A stretch of 40,501 nucleotides of DNA from Fibrobacter sp. (GTDB taxonomy: Bacteria; Fibrobacterota; Fibrobacteria; Fibrobacterales; Fibrobacteraceae). Shown here piece by piece: positions 39,778 through 40,501 of this stretch. Under the pieces are notes generated by a model. The model was not told where the DNA came from and did not search any database. It was given only the letters and a program-made list of their open reading frames with translations. The stretch is from assembly GCA_012523035.1 (NCBI GenBank), contig JAAYJH010000010.1:1-40501 (forward strand), read 5' to 3'. The number at the start of each line of letters is the position of its first letter. Positions within the stretch are counted from its first letter, which is position 1. A program made the position numbers and the translations under genes.

Positions 39778-40501
39778 TCATATTTTTAAAAGACTTCCCA
39801 CTTTCATCTCCAGAATGTTCCCGACCTCATCGTATTGCCATTCGCGGGTGTAATTTCGCATAGCACTGCCGTCCTGCGGGCTAATTTGCGCCTGGTTGTA
39901 GCCTTCTGCTTCAGGTTCGCTACTCGCATTGATTGAAACATGTTCTCTGCCCGTCGCCTTCATTAATTTATACAAGGCGTCATATTCAAACTTCTGACTG
40001 GGGCTTACGACACTGCCATTGAAGTAGATCGTTTGTTGGGCGTTGTCGTCAATTTGAGTGATATTGCCTACAGGGTCATAGGTGTAATTTAGATCTTGAA
40101 GTGTATCGGCTCCGTTGTTGCGTGTAGTTAAAAGACGTCTTAAGCGGAATGTCTTTTCATCGTAAGTGTAACCTGTGGTTGAACCATTACCATACCGAAT
40201 GCGTTCTCGTTGCCCTTTGGCGTTGTAGTCGATGTTATTTACAAAATTCGTTGAAGTTGTTGCTCCACGTAGTTTGACATCGACTCTTTCAAGAAGGCTT
40301 GCTTCATTGTAACTTGGCAATACTTCACTAGCTGGAATATTGGCGTTGTGCGGGGTCTTGATGCTTATGGCTCTATTTAATGCATCATAAGCCGTGATTG
40401 TGGTAAATGTTTCTGATTCCAACAACGTATCGGGTTCAGCGATATTCCAGTCAATCGTTGCATTATATACCTGTGTAAACTGACGTGTGCTTTCTAGCAG
40501 G
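39778..40501 (-). pseudogene. Rhs/YD-repeat (Tc-toxin-like) protein fragment, cut short at its C-terminus
   Basis: The frame runs to the right edge, so the gene's start is outside. YD repeats are clear: 'TAYDALNRAISIKTP', 'NIDYNAKGQRERIRYGNG', 'YTYDPVGNITQIDDNAQQT', 'FEYDALYKLMKATGREH', 'WQYDEVGNILEM'. The order matches the RHS segment of SpvB/TcB/TcC-type and related toxins. It stops abruptly after 'EVGNILEMKVGSLLKI', in the middle of the repeat region, before any core-cleavage motif or toxin tip. Base composition looks richer in GC than its neighbours, fitting transfer. It is probably the broken 3' end of an acquired gene; a cassette boundary is the alternative. Confidence 0.72.

Noticed and set aside
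39888-39895. A fifth CGCCTGG in the Rhs fragment
   Set aside because: The surrounding bases do not match the 24-nt element; it is a chance match.
1-40501. CRISPR arrays, prophage genes, replication origin
   Set aside because: No regularly spaced repeats, no phage structural or integrase genes and no dnaA-box cluster were seen.

Overview
The window looks like part of an AT-rich, diderm, probably anaerobic bacterium of the Fibrobacterota. Seen directly: one protein carries the Fibrobacter succinogenes major paralogous domain (TIGR02145 type, 24115-25212), and another belongs to the second large Fibrobacter paralogous family (TIGR02147, 7510-8334). There are many lipoproteins, one with the long serine runs common in Fibrobacter surface proteins. 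BamA, a Skp-like chaperone, Lnt and an LpxH-like enzyme show an LPS-containing outer membrane. A rubredoxin and a PaaK/ACT pair fit an anaerobe. The genus call is inference.

Layout. 1-5144: an edge-truncated LtaS/OpgB-like sulfatase-fold enzyme, a minus-strand lipoprotein-rsmI-lnt operon and a divergent lpxH-like gene. 5155-9692: minus-strand genes of unknown function, including a hydrolase-fold protein without its nucleophile, then the plus-strand pair of a TIGR02147 regulator and a large lipoprotein. 9693-13022: tRNA-Gln and an RsmB-type methylase, then rubredoxin, a double-ACT protein and phenylacetate-CoA ligase. 13298-20170: bamA-skp, then rlmB-like, 5-formyl-THF cyclo-ligase, RNase D-like and trpS. 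20167-22835: small unknown genes, a serine-rich CAP-domain lipoprotein, an unrecognised structured ncRNA with its own promoter and terminator, tRNA-Arg, and a degenerate HD-domain protein. 22979-31832: serC, the TIGR02145 protein, then a compact minus-strand run of lipoprotein, outer-membrane barrel, small lipoprotein, ArnA-like epimerase, glycosyltransferase and hemB, an IS30-type transposase remnant and a DUF4416 protein. 31842-35546: a metzincin-like lipoprotein and comEC. 35570-39497: the rpsP-rimM-trmD-rplS operon extended by two overlapping cyclic-nucleotide-domain proteins. 39778-40501: a fragment of an Rhs/Tc-toxin-like protein running off the right edge.

Most genes are housekeeping or envelope biogenesis. 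The points most worth a second look are the small RNA at 21749-21875, a conserved 24-nt element found four times, and two essential genes (lpxH-like and bamA) that each lack a start in their main frame but gain a good N-terminus if one T is added. Also notable are two apparent pseudoenzymes, three helically spaced repeats before the TIGR02147 gene, and a BamA with an insertion of about 140 residues in a POTRA domain.
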